NCBI RefSeq assembly: GCF_900167555.1
Contig: NZ_FUYF01000001.1
Coordinates: 1 to 64,000, forward strand
DNA: 64,000 nt
From: Gemmiger formicilis
GTDB taxonomy: Bacteria > Bacillota > Clostridia > Oscillospirales > Ruminococcaceae
Direction of reading: 5' to 3'
Shown: positions 52,109 through 60,224 of the stretch, in pieces
Position numbering within the stretch: the first letter of the stretch is position 1
Layout: the number at the start of each line of letters is the position of its first letter
The notes under the pieces: model-generated
Databases searched by the model: none
Seen by the model: only the letters and a program-made list of their open reading frames with translations
What the model was told of the DNA's origin: nothing
Position numbers and translations under genes: made by a program

Positions 52109-52984
52109 TCACAGCAGGAGGGCGCAAACGGCTGCCATCCCCTCCTCCGTCAGCTGCACGCCGCCCCGGGCAGCGGCCACGGCGGCGGTGGTGTAGTCGA
52201 TCGTCAGGGCGGTGCGGGCACTTAAATAGGCCAGTGTCTCGCCCAGGGCGTTCAGGTCTGCGGCCAGCAGGTCGGTCAGCAGCCGGGCACTGCGGCTGCG
52301 CAGACCGTCGGGCAGACCGGCCAGCAGCGCCGGGTCCTGCCGCAGGAACGCCGCCCAGACGGCGGCGCGGGCCATGCAGCCCTCCCCTGCCCCGGGCAGC
52401 GCCGCCTGCAATTGGGCGATCAGCTCCGACGCCTGCGCGGCGGTACACACGGCGATGGGGTCCTCGCCGTAGCCCAGGCGCGTGCGTGCGGCGGCATCCA
52501 GCAGCGATGCCGTGTCGATGCGTGCCGAGGCTGTGCGGCCCGCGCAGTCCGCCCAGGTGGCGGGCGTGGCCGCGATATAGTGCAGCGCCGGGGCGGCGGT
52601 CTCCCCCGTAGCCACCGTGCCGACGAGCAGTTGTGCGGCCCGCCCGGCCCCGGCAGACAGCGCACACTCCGCCAGCGTTGTTGTACCCGAGGGTGCGCTG
52701 ACGCGCAGCGAACCCGGCAGTGCGCAGAGTGTGACCGTCTGCTGCGGGCCGTCCGCACGGGCCAGCACAAAGGCGGGCTCCTCCTGCTGGACGACGAGCA
52801 GCAGCGTATACACGCCCTGCGCACCCGGCTTGATGTGCAGCGTACTGTCCGCCGCCGACGCCTGGCGCAGGAGCTGCTGCTTCTGATATTGGTCGGTGAA
52901 GAACGCGACGGTCAGCACCATCGGCAGCAGCAGAAGCAGCGTCAGCCCGAGGCTGTACCAGAAAATTCCGCGGTTGGAACGCAT
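52109..52984 (-). CDS. Membrane-anchored protein of unknown function
   Basis: A protein of about 291 residues with one N-terminal membrane helix (about 8-31, GLTLLLLLPMVLTVAFF) and an Ala- and Leu-rich extracytoplasmic domain with little charge. I recognise no family. The start at 52984 fits GGGGGAG about 8 bases upstream better than the ATG three codons earlier. It is divergent from the small gene at 53070. No signature residues are evident. Confidence 0.7.
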   Translation of the reverse strand: MRSNRGIFWYSLGLTLLLLLPMVLTVAFFTDQYQKQQLLRQASAADSTLHIKPGAQGVYTLLLVVQQEEPAFVLARADGPQQTVTLCALPGSLRVSAPSGTTTLAECALSAGAGRAAQLLVGTVATGETAAPALHYIAATPATWADCAGRTASARIDTASLLDAAARTRLGYGEDPIAVCTAAQASELIAQLQAALPGAGEGCMARAAVWAAFLRQDPALLAGLPDGLRSRSARLLTDLLAADLNALGETLAYLSARTALTIDYTTAAVAAARGGVQLTEEGMAAVCALLL

Positions 52985-53069
52985 AACCCACACTCCCCCA
53001 GCAAAGACTATGCCTACAGTGTAGGCCGCAAGGGCCGCGCTTATACACTATTATAAAGGAGTGTCTGGT

Positions 53070-53252
53070 ATGTTTGATGAATTTGGACCCCGCGGTGCCG
53101 AGGATGAGCGCGAAGGCTTCTGGACCGATTTGAGCGAGGTGCCCGACGAGCAGTACCGCGATGAGGATGAGCCGAAGCAGACGCAGGAGGTCATTGTCCC
53201 ACCCGCGCAGGAGCCGTATGGCCCGGGAATCGTGCCGCCGGAGGAGAGCTAA
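53070..53252 (+). CDS. Small acidic protein of unknown function
   Basis: A 60-residue, strongly acidic protein (many D and E, Pro-rich end), with no membrane segment, so probably soluble and disordered. The ATG at 53070 lies 8 bases after AAAGGAG; an in-frame GTG three codons earlier sits on top of that site. The gene is divergent from 52109-52984. No family was recognised. The good binding site and clean stop argue that it is real. Confidence 0.6.
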   Translation: MFDEFGPRGAEDEREGFWTDLSEVPDEQYRDEDEPKQTQEVIVPPAQEPYGPGIVPPEES

Positions 53253-53261
53253 AGTAAAAAG

Positions 53262-53407
53262 GCTTCCCCCGCGGGGGAAGCTGTCGCCGCAGGCGACTGA
53301 TGAGGGGCGAGCTTGCGGAGGCAGCCCGCACACGGGGAGACGTCGCAAGCTCGCCCCTCATCCGGCCTCGGGCGGGGCCTCGGCCACCTTCCCCCACGGG
53401 GGAAGGC
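53262..53407. repeat. Nested inverted repeat element C
   Basis: An inner perfect 19-bp inverted repeat (53299-53317 with 53344-53362) lies inside an outer imperfect one (53262-53282 with 53388-53407, each itself a ttccccc/gggggaa palindrome). It fills the gap between the small gene and rlmA and could act as a terminator for both. It shares cgagcttgcg with the element at 63640. Confidence 0.75.
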
Positions 53408-53415
53408 ACGTACAT

Positions 53416-54231
53416 TTATACCTTTTGATACACCAAAAACCGGAACCCGATCTCTGTCGTCAGGCGTTCACATTCCGCAAGCCGGGCTGCGCCGTCGGCG
53501 GGGGTGTTCCAGTAATAGGGCGTCATGGCGAACAAATCCTGCACACTCTGCCCTTCCAGCGTGATGACAGCGGTGGACTCAACGGCCTTCACAAACGCAA
53601 AGCCGTCGTATTCGGTCTGTCGGACCTCGTTTTCATACGGGCAGTCGTACAAAATCTCTTTCAGGCCGAACAGATGCCGCGCGGTGGGCACGGCGTAAAC
53701 AAGATGCCCGCCCGGGCGCAGCATACGGGCAAACTCGGCCTCGGCCATAGGCGAGAAGATGTTCAAAAGCAGGTCGGCCCAGCCGTCGCACACCGGTGCA
53801 CAAAAGCTGCCGCCGACACAGAATGCCGCGTCGGGCACGAGCTTCGACGCCAGCCGCACGGCCTCCTTAGACAGGTCGAACGCCGCAATCTGAGGGCAGC
53901 CCAGCGCGTCATACAAATACTTATCGTAGCTGCCCTCGCCGCAGCCGGCGTCCACAATATGGTCGTGGGGCAGTGCGGCGCAAAGCGCGGCCAGCGTCGC
54001 CATCAGCGGGGCGTAGTGCCCTGCCGACAGGAACGCGCGGCGGGCGCGGACCATGGCCTTGCCGTCGCCGGGGTCGGCGGCGTGCTTCTTCTGCATCGGC
54101 AGCAAGTAGGCGTAGCCCTCTTTGGCAAGGTCAAAGCTGTGGGCTCTGGCACAGCGCAGGCTGCGCCCGGCCAGCAGCAACGGACCGCCGCATACGGGGC
54201 AGCGCAGGGCTGCCGCGGTGGCGGGGGTCAT
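53416..54231 (-). CDS. rlmA: 23S rRNA (guanine-N1)-methyltransferase RlmA-type
   Basis: A 271-residue SAM-dependent methyltransferase that modifies 23S rRNA helix 35 (G745/G748). The N-terminal zinc finger uses CPVC at about 11-14 with a later Cys and His (RCARAHSFD). The Rossmann domain has the SAM loop VDAGCGEGSYD (about 93-103), AFDLSKEA, and the LNIFSPM stretch typical of RlmA. It overlaps the upstream gene by four bases (ATGA), at the end of the long operon from rpe. RlmA(I) versus RlmA(II) (tylosin resistance) specificity cannot be told from sequence alone. Confidence 0.88.
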   Translation of the reverse strand: MTPATAAALRCPVCGGPLLLAGRSLRCARAHSFDLAKEGYAYLLPMQKKHAADPGDGKAMVRARRAFLSAGHYAPLMATLAALCAALPHDHIVDAGCGEGSYDKYLYDALGCPQIAAFDLSKEAVRLASKLVPDAAFCVGGSFCAPVCDGWADLLLNIFSPMAEAEFARMLRPGGHLVYAVPTARHLFGLKEILYDCPYENEVRQTEYDGFAFVKAVESTAVITLEGQSVQDLFAMTPYYWNTPADGAARLAECERLTTEIGFRFLVYQKV

Positions 54232-54845
54232 TCGGCAGCCTCGGCGGGCGTGGCCGTCTCGGGGGTGTCCGCTGCGTCCGATGCCTCGGGCGGCAGCGGC
54301 ACAGTCATACCGCCGTGGGCGGCGAGATAGTCCTCGAAATTTGCGAATTTCTGCTTCGGCGGGCGGCGGGAGATCAGATCGAGACCCGGCTGCTCCGGCG
54401 CGGTGCTGCGCGGGGCGCGGGCATTGCGGGGCGGGCGCGGTGCCTTGGGCTGGTCGCGCAGCGGCTGGCTGGGCACCTGCGGGGCCGGGCGGGCATTGCG
54501 GCGCGGCGGCTGGGGCGCGGCAGGGCGTGCGCTCTGGGGCGCATTCTGGGGTGCAGCCGGGCGCTGGGCCGGGGCATTCTGGCGCGGTGCCTGCTGGCTC
54601 TGCGGTTGGGCGGGTCTGCCCTGCCCGCGGCGAGGGTGGCTGCCATTGGCGCGGGGCGCATTCTCGCTGCGCGGTGCCTTGGGGGCTGCGGGCGCAGCGG
54701 CCTGCGGGGCCGGCTTGCGCGGCTGTGCGGGGGCTTTCCCCTCACGCGCGGGCTGCTGCGCCTGCGGGGCGCTGCCATTGCCAGCAGGGCGACGGCGGCG
54801 GCGACGGTGCGGTGCACCGTTCGGGGTTTGTGCAGCTTTTTCCAT
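54228..54845 (-). CDS. Pro/Ala/Arg-rich disordered protein
   Basis: A 205-residue low-complexity protein. A basic patch (HRRRRRRPAG) near the start is followed by about 130 residues of Ala, Pro, Gln, Arg and Asn in loose APQN/RP repeats, with a more ordered tail containing KQKFANFEDYLAAHGG. It is probably intrinsically disordered and nucleic-acid binding by composition; that is inference. It is translationally coupled to rlmA and 17 bases after the DUF1015 gene. Similar low-complexity sequence makes up the N-terminus of the RnfE-like protein two genes upstream. Confidence 0.65.
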   Translation of the reverse strand: MEKAAQTPNGAPHRRRRRRPAGNGSAPQAQQPAREGKAPAQPRKPAPQAAAPAAPKAPRSENAPRANGSHPRRGQGRPAQPQSQQAPRQNAPAQRPAAPQNAPQSARPAAPQPPRRNARPAPQVPSQPLRDQPKAPRPPRNARAPRSTAPEQPGLDLISRRPPKQKFANFEDYLAAHGGMTVPLPPEASDAADTPETATPAEAAE

Positions 54846-54862
54846 AATTCACCTGAATCCTG

Positions 54863-56152
54863 TTATACGCCGATGACACGGCATTCATTGTAATATCGTT
54901 TTTCCTCGGCATGGCCCATGCTGAAGGTCTTGCGGGGCAGCACGCCGCCCAGCACAACGCCCTTGAACAGGTCAGCCTTCGCAAAGTCGGGCAGCAGAAT
55001 GGCCGTGGCTGGTTTGGCCGGGTCGGAGGCCAGCGCCAGCGCCGTGCTTTCGCCGTGGATGTAGTCCACGGTCACGCCGGGATGGGCGGGCAGGAAGTCC
55101 GCCAGAAATGCCTCCACACTGCCGACGGTCAGCGGCGCGGGCGGGTTGGCCAGCGCAACGGCACTCTCGCCGTGGGCATCGGCCAGGCGCAGACGCTGGT
55201 CGGACATCGTCGTACTGCTCCCCTGCTGCTGGTCCCAGGCGTCGAGCGCGGCATACAGCTCCTTGGCACCGACGCCGAACACGACGCGGTGGATCGGCTC
55301 GATCTCAATGGCGGGGCTGTGGACGTTGCAGACCTCGGCCAGGCACCAGCGCGCCGGATGGGTCCTGCGCTGCTCCTCGCTCAGGGTGGGCTTCAGCTCC
55401 TCCCAGTAGGCCTTGGCGGTGGCCAGGCTGTGATTGCCGTCACCGACGGCCAGTACCATCGGCTGCTGCCCTTTGGCAGCGGGCCAGCGGCGGGCAAAGG
55501 CGGCGGGGTCGGCCAGCGCCGCCAGCGCGGCGTCGATCCCGGCGATCAGCGCGGGGTCCTCGACGGCCCAGCCGCGCAGATGCCCGCCGCCCAGCATCAG
55601 CTCACCGTCGTAGAGCGGCGGCAGCTGGTTTTTGATAAGCCCGATGGGCTCGATCAGCGTGCAGTCGGCGTCGTCGGCCAGCATCATGACGTGGGGCGTT
55701 TCCAGCGTCGCCCCGCGGCGGACCTTGAGGCGCGGCGGGATGCGCTCCACGACGGTGCTCTCGCTCGGGCGGATGGCGGGCTTGGAGCCCTTCGCGTAGT
55801 CGTAGGCATCAAGATCGACAGCGCCGACAAGGCCCTGCCGGACCGTGCCGTCCATCTGGGTACGCTCAACATAAACGTAGCCATGTACTTTCCGGGTCAG
55901 AACGGATTTACGGTACTCCTCCATCGTGCGGCGGATGCTCTCTAAGCGCTCGGCCTCCTGCGGGGTGCCTAAGTACGCCTCCGGCAGAACGATGTGCAGG
56001 GTGCTGGGTTTGCCGTCGGCCAGGTGCTCGGCGCGCTGCCAGTACTCCGGCTGGGAGGTAAACTGGTCAACGGCGATGCAGGCCCACGGGTTCAGTGGGA
56101 CCCCGGCGGCGGGCAGTAAAATATCGGCTGCGGTAAAGCAGGCTTCGGACAT
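54863..56152 (-). CDS. DUF1015 family protein
   Basis: A 429-residue DUF1015 protein. Family signatures are VDQFTSQPEYW near the start, the SRG/R-x-E-type GSKPAIRPSESTVVERIPPR (about 131-150), an AVGDGNHSLATAKAYWEE stretch (about 237-254, family GDGNHSLATAK), and VCNVHSPAIEIEPIHRVV. The fold is related to ParB/SerK-type kinases, so a small-molecule kinase role is possible but unproven. It is 19 bases after the RnfA-like gene. Confidence 0.85.
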   Translation of the reverse strand: MSEACFTAADILLPAAGVPLNPWACIAVDQFTSQPEYWQRAEHLADGKPSTLHIVLPEAYLGTPQEAERLESIRRTMEEYRKSVLTRKVHGYVYVERTQMDGTVRQGLVGAVDLDAYDYAKGSKPAIRPSESTVVERIPPRLKVRRGATLETPHVMMLADDADCTLIEPIGLIKNQLPPLYDGELMLGGGHLRGWAVEDPALIAGIDAALAALADPAAFARRWPAAKGQQPMVLAVGDGNHSLATAKAYWEELKPTLSEEQRRTHPARWCLAEVCNVHSPAIEIEPIHRVVFGVGAKELYAALDAWDQQQGSSTTMSDQRLRLADAHGESAVALANPPAPLTVGSVEAFLADFLPAHPGVTVDYIHGESTALALASDPAKPATAILLPDFAKADLFKGVVLGGVLPRKTFSMGHAEEKRYYNECRVIGV

Positions 56153-56171
56153 AACAACGACCCCCTAACAG

Positions 56172-56825
56172 TTACAGAACAACGGTGTGGCCAACCAGGG
56201 CGTAGATCGCCAGCGACAGCACGCCGACGTAGATCATCGAGCTGGGCAGACCCTGGAAGATCGAGGAGATGGCCTTGCTGCGCAGACGGCGGCGGCCCTC
56301 CCGAACGATAAAGACGGCAAAGACATAGCCCAGCCCGCTGCCCAGAGCGAACGCGACGCTTTGCAAAATCGTATAGTTCTGGTTCGCGCAGATGAGCATC
56401 GTGCCCAGCACGGCGGTGCTGCAGGTGGCAAGGCTGAGTTGGCTGCGGCAGCTGGCGCGCAGCTTGCGGGGCAGCACGCCCAGCAGCAGCCAGGCCACGG
56501 CCATGGCCGCGATGCCGCAGGTCAGGTAGACGATGGGCCGCAGGGCCGAGATGGGCAGCCATGCGGGCAGATAATCACGAAGCCACGGGAAAAACAGGTC
56601 GTGTGCGGCCCAGCCGGCAGGTGCGGACAGCGTGATGACCAGCAGCAGCGGCAGGCAGAAATCCCACACCTGCGCGCGGTGGTCGGGCACAAGCTTCATC
56701 AGGCGGGTGACGCCCAGCGCGCGGGCCAGGATGACATTCTCCGCAAAGACGGCCAGCACCATATAGCTGATAAACTGCACAACACCGTTTAAAATCGGCT
56801 GCAGCTCAGTGCTTACGGTCAGCAT
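56172..56825 (-). CDS. RnfA/NqrE-like membrane protein lacking the Fe-S cysteines
   Basis: A 217-residue polytopic protein of the Rnf-Nqr family (six hydrophobic segments). FAENVILARALGVTRLM lines up with the VNNYVLVQFLGICPFLG start of RnfA, and LATCSTAVLG with TTNCCVLG. At both places the cluster cysteines of RnfA are replaced (CPF region by TRL, NCC by STA), so it should not hold the intramembrane [2Fe-2S] cluster. The start at 56825 follows AGGAGGTG and overlaps the RnfE-like gene by 20 bases. Part of the operon rpe - D - E - A - DUF1015. Confidence 0.82.
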   Translation of the reverse strand: MLTVSTELQPILNGVVQFISYMVLAVFAENVILARALGVTRLMKLVPDHRAQVWDFCLPLLLVITLSAPAGWAAHDLFFPWLRDYLPAWLPISALRPIVYLTCGIAAMAVAWLLLGVLPRKLRASCRSQLSLATCSTAVLGTMLICANQNYTILQSVAFALGSGLGYVFAVFIVREGRRRLRSKAISSIFQGLPSSMIYVGVLSLAIYALVGHTVVL

Positions 56826-58185
56826 ACAGGCGGCGCACCTCCTCATGTTTATAATCGGTGTACAGGTTGGCGGCGGCGCACCAGATGGCGGCCAGGATAC
56901 CCACGATGACAAAGCCGCCCGCGGGCAGTGCAGCCAGCGGCAGCAGCGCATTGTGCAGGATGATGTTGCCAAAGACCGCGCCCGTGGCCAGCAGTTCACG
57001 CAGGCAACCCACGATGAGCAGCACAACACACATGCCGAGCGCGTTGTTGAAGCCGTGGCGGAACGCATCCCTCACGGGTTCAAGGTCGGAGAACTCCATG
57101 CGCTTGACGATGGCGGGCTCCACGACCATGATCGGCAGGTAGATGCCCAGCAGCGTCAGGTCGGAGCCGAACAGTGCGTAGAGTAAAACATACGTAGGGA
57201 TGTAGAGAAGCGCCGCAGAGTAGCAGTACACCACGGGGCGGAAGCGGTTCTTTGTCAGGTGGCAGATGGCCACGGCCAGCACACGGGTGAAGGTGACCAA
57301 AATCAGCGAGGCGATACAGAGCATGAGCGCCCGCCGGCCGTCCAGCGCGGCACCGATGACCGGGGCCATGCCGAGGCCGCGCACAAGCACGGGGTTGGAC
57401 AGCCAGATGTGGTCGGCGCGGATGCGCTCGTTCAGGGCAGCCTCCGCCGCGGCGTAGGAACGCGAGGCGCTGGCTTTTTTGGACTTCGGCGCGGGGGTCG
57501 GCTCCGGGTGGGCGGTGTGCTCTGCCGGGGCGGGCGCAGCCGGTGCCGCAGGGGCCGCCTTTTGTACCGGCGGCATGACCTGCGTGGGCTGCTGGGCGGG
57601 CTGTGCCGCGGGTGCAGGTGGCTGCACGGCATGGGCGGCAGGCTCGGCGGTTCTGCGCTTCGGGATCGAGATCGTGCGGGTCTCGTCAGCTGCTGCGGGC
57701 GTCTGGCTGCTGCGGGCAGCGGGAGTGGGCTGGGGTGCTGCGGACGGTGTGACCGCGGGGCTCCTGCCGTACTCCCGGTCCCGGTAGCTGCGGAACCGAT
57801 CCTCCTCGGCCTGGGCTTCCGCCTGGCGGGCGGCCTCGCGCTCAGCTTGGCGGCGCTGGACCTCCTCCAGCATGGCGCGGCGCTCCGCGGCGGTGTACCG
57901 CGGGCGGCTCGTCGGGATGATGCCGCCGCTGCGGGCGGCATCACTGCGCCCGGGCGCGGGCTGCTGCGGTGCGCCGGGCTGCTTTTCCGGTGCAGGGGCC
58001 GCCGGGGCGGCGGGCGCCTTGCCGGTCTGCATGGCGGCAAGGGCGGCCTCGATCTCGGCGCGGGAGGCACCCTTCTCCGCCATGGCGCGGGCGACCTCGA
58101 GCATCTCCCTGGTGATGTGCGGGATAATTAAGGTCTCGGAGCGCTCCTCGCCCCGGCGCTTATTCGGGTTTTGTTGAATTGGCAA
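56806..58185 (-). CDS. RnfE/NqrD-like membrane protein with long disordered N-terminus
   Basis: A 459-residue protein. About 245 residues of Ala/Pro/Gln/Arg-rich cytoplasmic sequence with one short predicted helix bundle (about 25-50) precede an RnfE-type membrane domain (about 255-450). In that domain SNPVLVRGLGMAPVIGAA matches ENPVLRLVLGCCSALAV of the true RnfE, and GIYLPIMVVEPAIVKRMEF matches GVYLALIVVNCIILGRAEMF. Both cysteine sites are lost (CC to MA, NC to EP). The start is TTG (complement of 58183-58185), 7-9 bases after GGAGGAG, overlapping the D-like gene by 26 bases. The true RnfE has no such extension. Confidence 0.82.
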   Translation of the reverse strand: MPIQQNPNKRRGEERSETLIIPHITREMLEVARAMAEKGASRAEIEAALAAMQTGKAPAAPAAPAPEKQPGAPQQPAPGRSDAARSGGIIPTSRPRYTAAERRAMLEEVQRRQAEREAARQAEAQAEEDRFRSYRDREYGRSPAVTPSAAPQPTPAARSSQTPAAADETRTISIPKRRTAEPAAHAVQPPAPAAQPAQQPTQVMPPVQKAAPAAPAAPAPAEHTAHPEPTPAPKSKKASASRSYAAAEAALNERIRADHIWLSNPVLVRGLGMAPVIGAALDGRRALMLCIASLILVTFTRVLAVAICHLTKNRFRPVVYCYSAALLYIPTYVLLYALFGSDLTLLGIYLPIMVVEPAIVKRMEFSDLEPVRDAFRHGFNNALGMCVVLLIVGCLRELLATGAVFGNIILHNALLPLAALPAGGFVIVGILAAIWCAAANLYTDYKHEEVRRLYADRKH

Positions 58186-59179
58186 GGCGCTGCTCCTCCT
58201 CTCTCATAAAGCGGATGCGTTCGGTGCGGTGGCTGATGAGGTCGAGCCATTCGGGGATGGAGCTGACGATCAGCAGCGCACAGCAGGCCGCGCACTCATA
58301 CGGGCTGAACACGCGGAACACATAGGTCATGATGCCCAGCGCCGCGCCGTAGATGATGCGGCTCATGCGGCGGTCCGGCATCGTGACCGGCTCACAGATC
58401 AGGAACAGGCCGGTGAACAGTGCCGTGCCGGACAGGACGACATATTTTTCCAGATAGAAGCGCTGGCGGATATATTCCCACGGCAGGCTGAAGGTCGGCA
58501 GCTCGTTCAGGTTCGGGAAGAACCACGGCAGGCCGATGACAAAGATAAAGAACGGAATAACGACAGAAAGCTTGATGTGCCCGCGCACAAGCAGGAACAG
58601 CCCGCAGGCCATCACGACCAGCGCTGCGCTGGTGCCCATGGCGGCGGAGACGTTGCCGGTCAGCAGGTTCATTGTGCTGGCACTGGGCAGACCGCCATCC
58701 CGCAGAGTGGCGTTCATGCCCTCGACGAGAGTGGTGTTCACGCTGCCAAACAGCGGCAGCTGCGTGCCGGGAATGGGGTACGAAAAGACGTCCTGCGGCC
58801 ACGAGATACCGGCCACGACGACGCCGACGGCGGCGGGATGGAACGGATAGTGGCCCTCGCCGCCGAACGCCTCCTTGACGAGCACGGCGACGATGACGGC
58901 GGAAATGACGATGGGATACGAGATGCTGGCAGGCATCAGCAGCGCGATGAGCGCGGCAAAGCACTCACTGGACGGCTCATGGGACTGGTAGCCCGTGCCG
59001 TGCAGCGGGGCCAAGGCACAGTCGCACAGGTAGGCGGTCAGCAGTGCGGCCAGCAGCAAAAGCACCGGGCGCGCACCGTAGTAATACCACGACATGCCGA
59101 TCAGCGGGACTGTGCACCACAGCAGGTCACTGTAGTAGCTGTAGTTCGCGCTGCGTTCAACTTTTTTACGATTGGGCAT
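58160..59179 (-). CDS. RnfD/NqrB-like membrane protein
   Basis: A 339-residue member of the RnfD/NqrB family with about ten membrane segments. VKEAFGGEGHYPFHPAAVG matches the true RnfD KQLFGGLGYNFANPALVG, and FLICEPVTMPDRRMSRIIYG matches the late DYVTSP region. At the covalent-FMN position the true RnfD has SATP; here it is SAST (GLPSASTMN), so flavinylation is uncertain. It begins 15 bases after rpe. No RnfB, C or G homologue accompanies it. Confidence 0.85.
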   Translation of the reverse strand: MPNRKKVERSANYSYYSDLLWCTVPLIGMSWYYYGARPVLLLLAALLTAYLCDCALAPLHGTGYQSHEPSSECFAALIALLMPASISYPIVISAVIVAVLVKEAFGGEGHYPFHPAAVGVVVAGISWPQDVFSYPIPGTQLPLFGSVNTTLVEGMNATLRDGGLPSASTMNLLTGNVSAAMGTSAALVVMACGLFLLVRGHIKLSVVIPFFIFVIGLPWFFPNLNELPTFSLPWEYIRQRFYLEKYVVLSGTALFTGLFLICEPVTMPDRRMSRIIYGAALGIMTYVFRVFSPYECAACCALLIVSSIPEWLDLISHRTERIRFMREEEQRLANSTKPE

Positions 59180-59194
59180 AGGGAAAAAGCTCCT

Positions 59195-59848
59195 TTACTT
59201 GCTGTGCAGGACGTTTACCACAGCGGCGGGATCCATGGCATGGAACAGCGAGCTTCCGGCCACGAGCCAGTCGACCCCGGCAGCGATGCACAGGGGGCCG
59301 GTCTCGGTGTTGATGCCGCCGTCCACCTCGATCAGGGTATCACAGCCGCGGCGGGTGCGCTCGGCACAGATGGCGGCAATGCGCGTGGGGGTGGTGGGGA
59401 TGAACTTCTGCCCGCCGAAACCGGGCTCCACGCTCATGACCAGGATCAGATCGACAACGCCCAGATACGGGAAAACAGCTTCCACCGGCGTGCCGGGGCG
59501 GATGCTGATGCCGACCTGGCAGCCCGCAGCGCGGATAGCGGCGATGACCTCCTCTGCCGTGTCCGGCACAGCTTCGAGGTGGAAGGTGATGAGGCTGGCC
59601 CCTGCCCTGGCAAAGTCGGCGGCGTAGCGGGCCGGGTCACTGATCATCAGGTGGACGTCGTAGTAGACGTCGGGCATAGCGGCATGCAGGCATTTCAGCA
59701 CCGGCGCGCCGTAGCTGATATTGGGTACAAAGTGCCCGTCCATCACGTCAAAGTGCATCAGGTCGACACCGGCCTCCAACAGGCGGGTGCAGTCATGTTT
59801 CAGGTTGGCAAAATCAGCCGACAGGATCGATGCGGCAATTTTCGTCAT
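59195..59848 (-). CDS. rpe: Ribulose-phosphate 3-epimerase
   Basis: Interconverts ribulose-5-P and xylulose-5-P in the pentose phosphate pathway. A 217-residue TIM barrel with AASILSADFANL, the metal/acid motif HFDVMDGHFVPNI (about 34-46), HLMISDP, MSVEPGFGGQKF and EVDGGIN, all diagnostic. The start at 59848 (MTKIAAS) follows AGGGAG; earlier in-frame codons have no site. It is the first gene of the long operon reaching to rlmA at 53416. Confidence 0.96.
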   Translation of the reverse strand: MTKIAASILSADFANLKHDCTRLLEAGVDLMHFDVMDGHFVPNISYGAPVLKCLHAAMPDVYYDVHLMISDPARYAADFARAGASLITFHLEAVPDTAEEVIAAIRAAGCQVGISIRPGTPVEAVFPYLGVVDLILVMSVEPGFGGQKFIPTTPTRIAAICAERTRRGCDTLIEVDGGINTETGPLCIAAGVDWLVAGSSLFHAMDPAAVVNVLHSK

Positions 59849-59916
59849 AATGTATATACTCCCTTGATAGTCCCTCTTTGTTGTACGTAGTATGTGCAGT
59901 GCGCACATATAAAACT

Positions 59917-59945
59917 ATTATAGCCCATTGCGCCCCAAAAAGCAA
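59917..59945 (-). promoter_or_regulatory. Promoter of rpe-rnfDEA-like-DUF1015-rlmA operon
   Basis: On the minus strand TTGCTT (complement of 59940-59945), 17 bases, then a perfect TATAAT (complement of 59917-59922), about 70 bases before the rpe ATG. Gene spacings downstream (15, -26, -20, 19, 17 and -4 bases) support one transcript. Confidence 0.75.
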
Positions 59946-59947
59946 GA

Positions 59948-59980
59948 AGCCCGCAGACCGGGTGTCCCGGTTTGCGGGCT
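59948..59980 (-). terminator. Terminator of the glycosyltransferase operon
   Basis: An 8-bp agcccgca/tgcgggct stem (59948-59955 with 59973-59980), extended by an inner ccggg/cccgg pair, is followed on the minus strand by ttcttgcttttt. It abuts the rpe promoter. Confidence 0.65.
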
Positions 59981-59984
59981 GGGA

Positions 59985-60200
59985 GCGTCTTGCCTCCCTC
60001 TGCGAGGGAGGTGGCCCGTAGGGCCGGAGGGAGAGAGCCTTGCCATGGCCCGAAATATTTCGGACAGCGGCAAAGTTCTCTCCCCCACCGCCTGCGGGCG
60101 GAGCCCTTCGGGTCCGGGCCCCTCTGTCGCTTCGCGACATCTCCCCACACTGTGGGGAGTCACCCTCGCAGAGGGGGCCAAGGAGTTTTGTGACAAACGG
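59985..60200. repeat. Intergenic palindrome cluster D
   Basis: A run of short palindromes: cctccctctgcgagggagg (59993-60011), ggcccgtagggcc, gcctgcgggc, ccccacactgtgggg (about 60143), and a distal arm ccctcgcagaggg (about 60164) that can pair with the first. There is no coding sign on either strand. Confidence 0.6.
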
Positions 60201-60224
60201 GGGATCCTCCCCGAGGGGGAAGGC

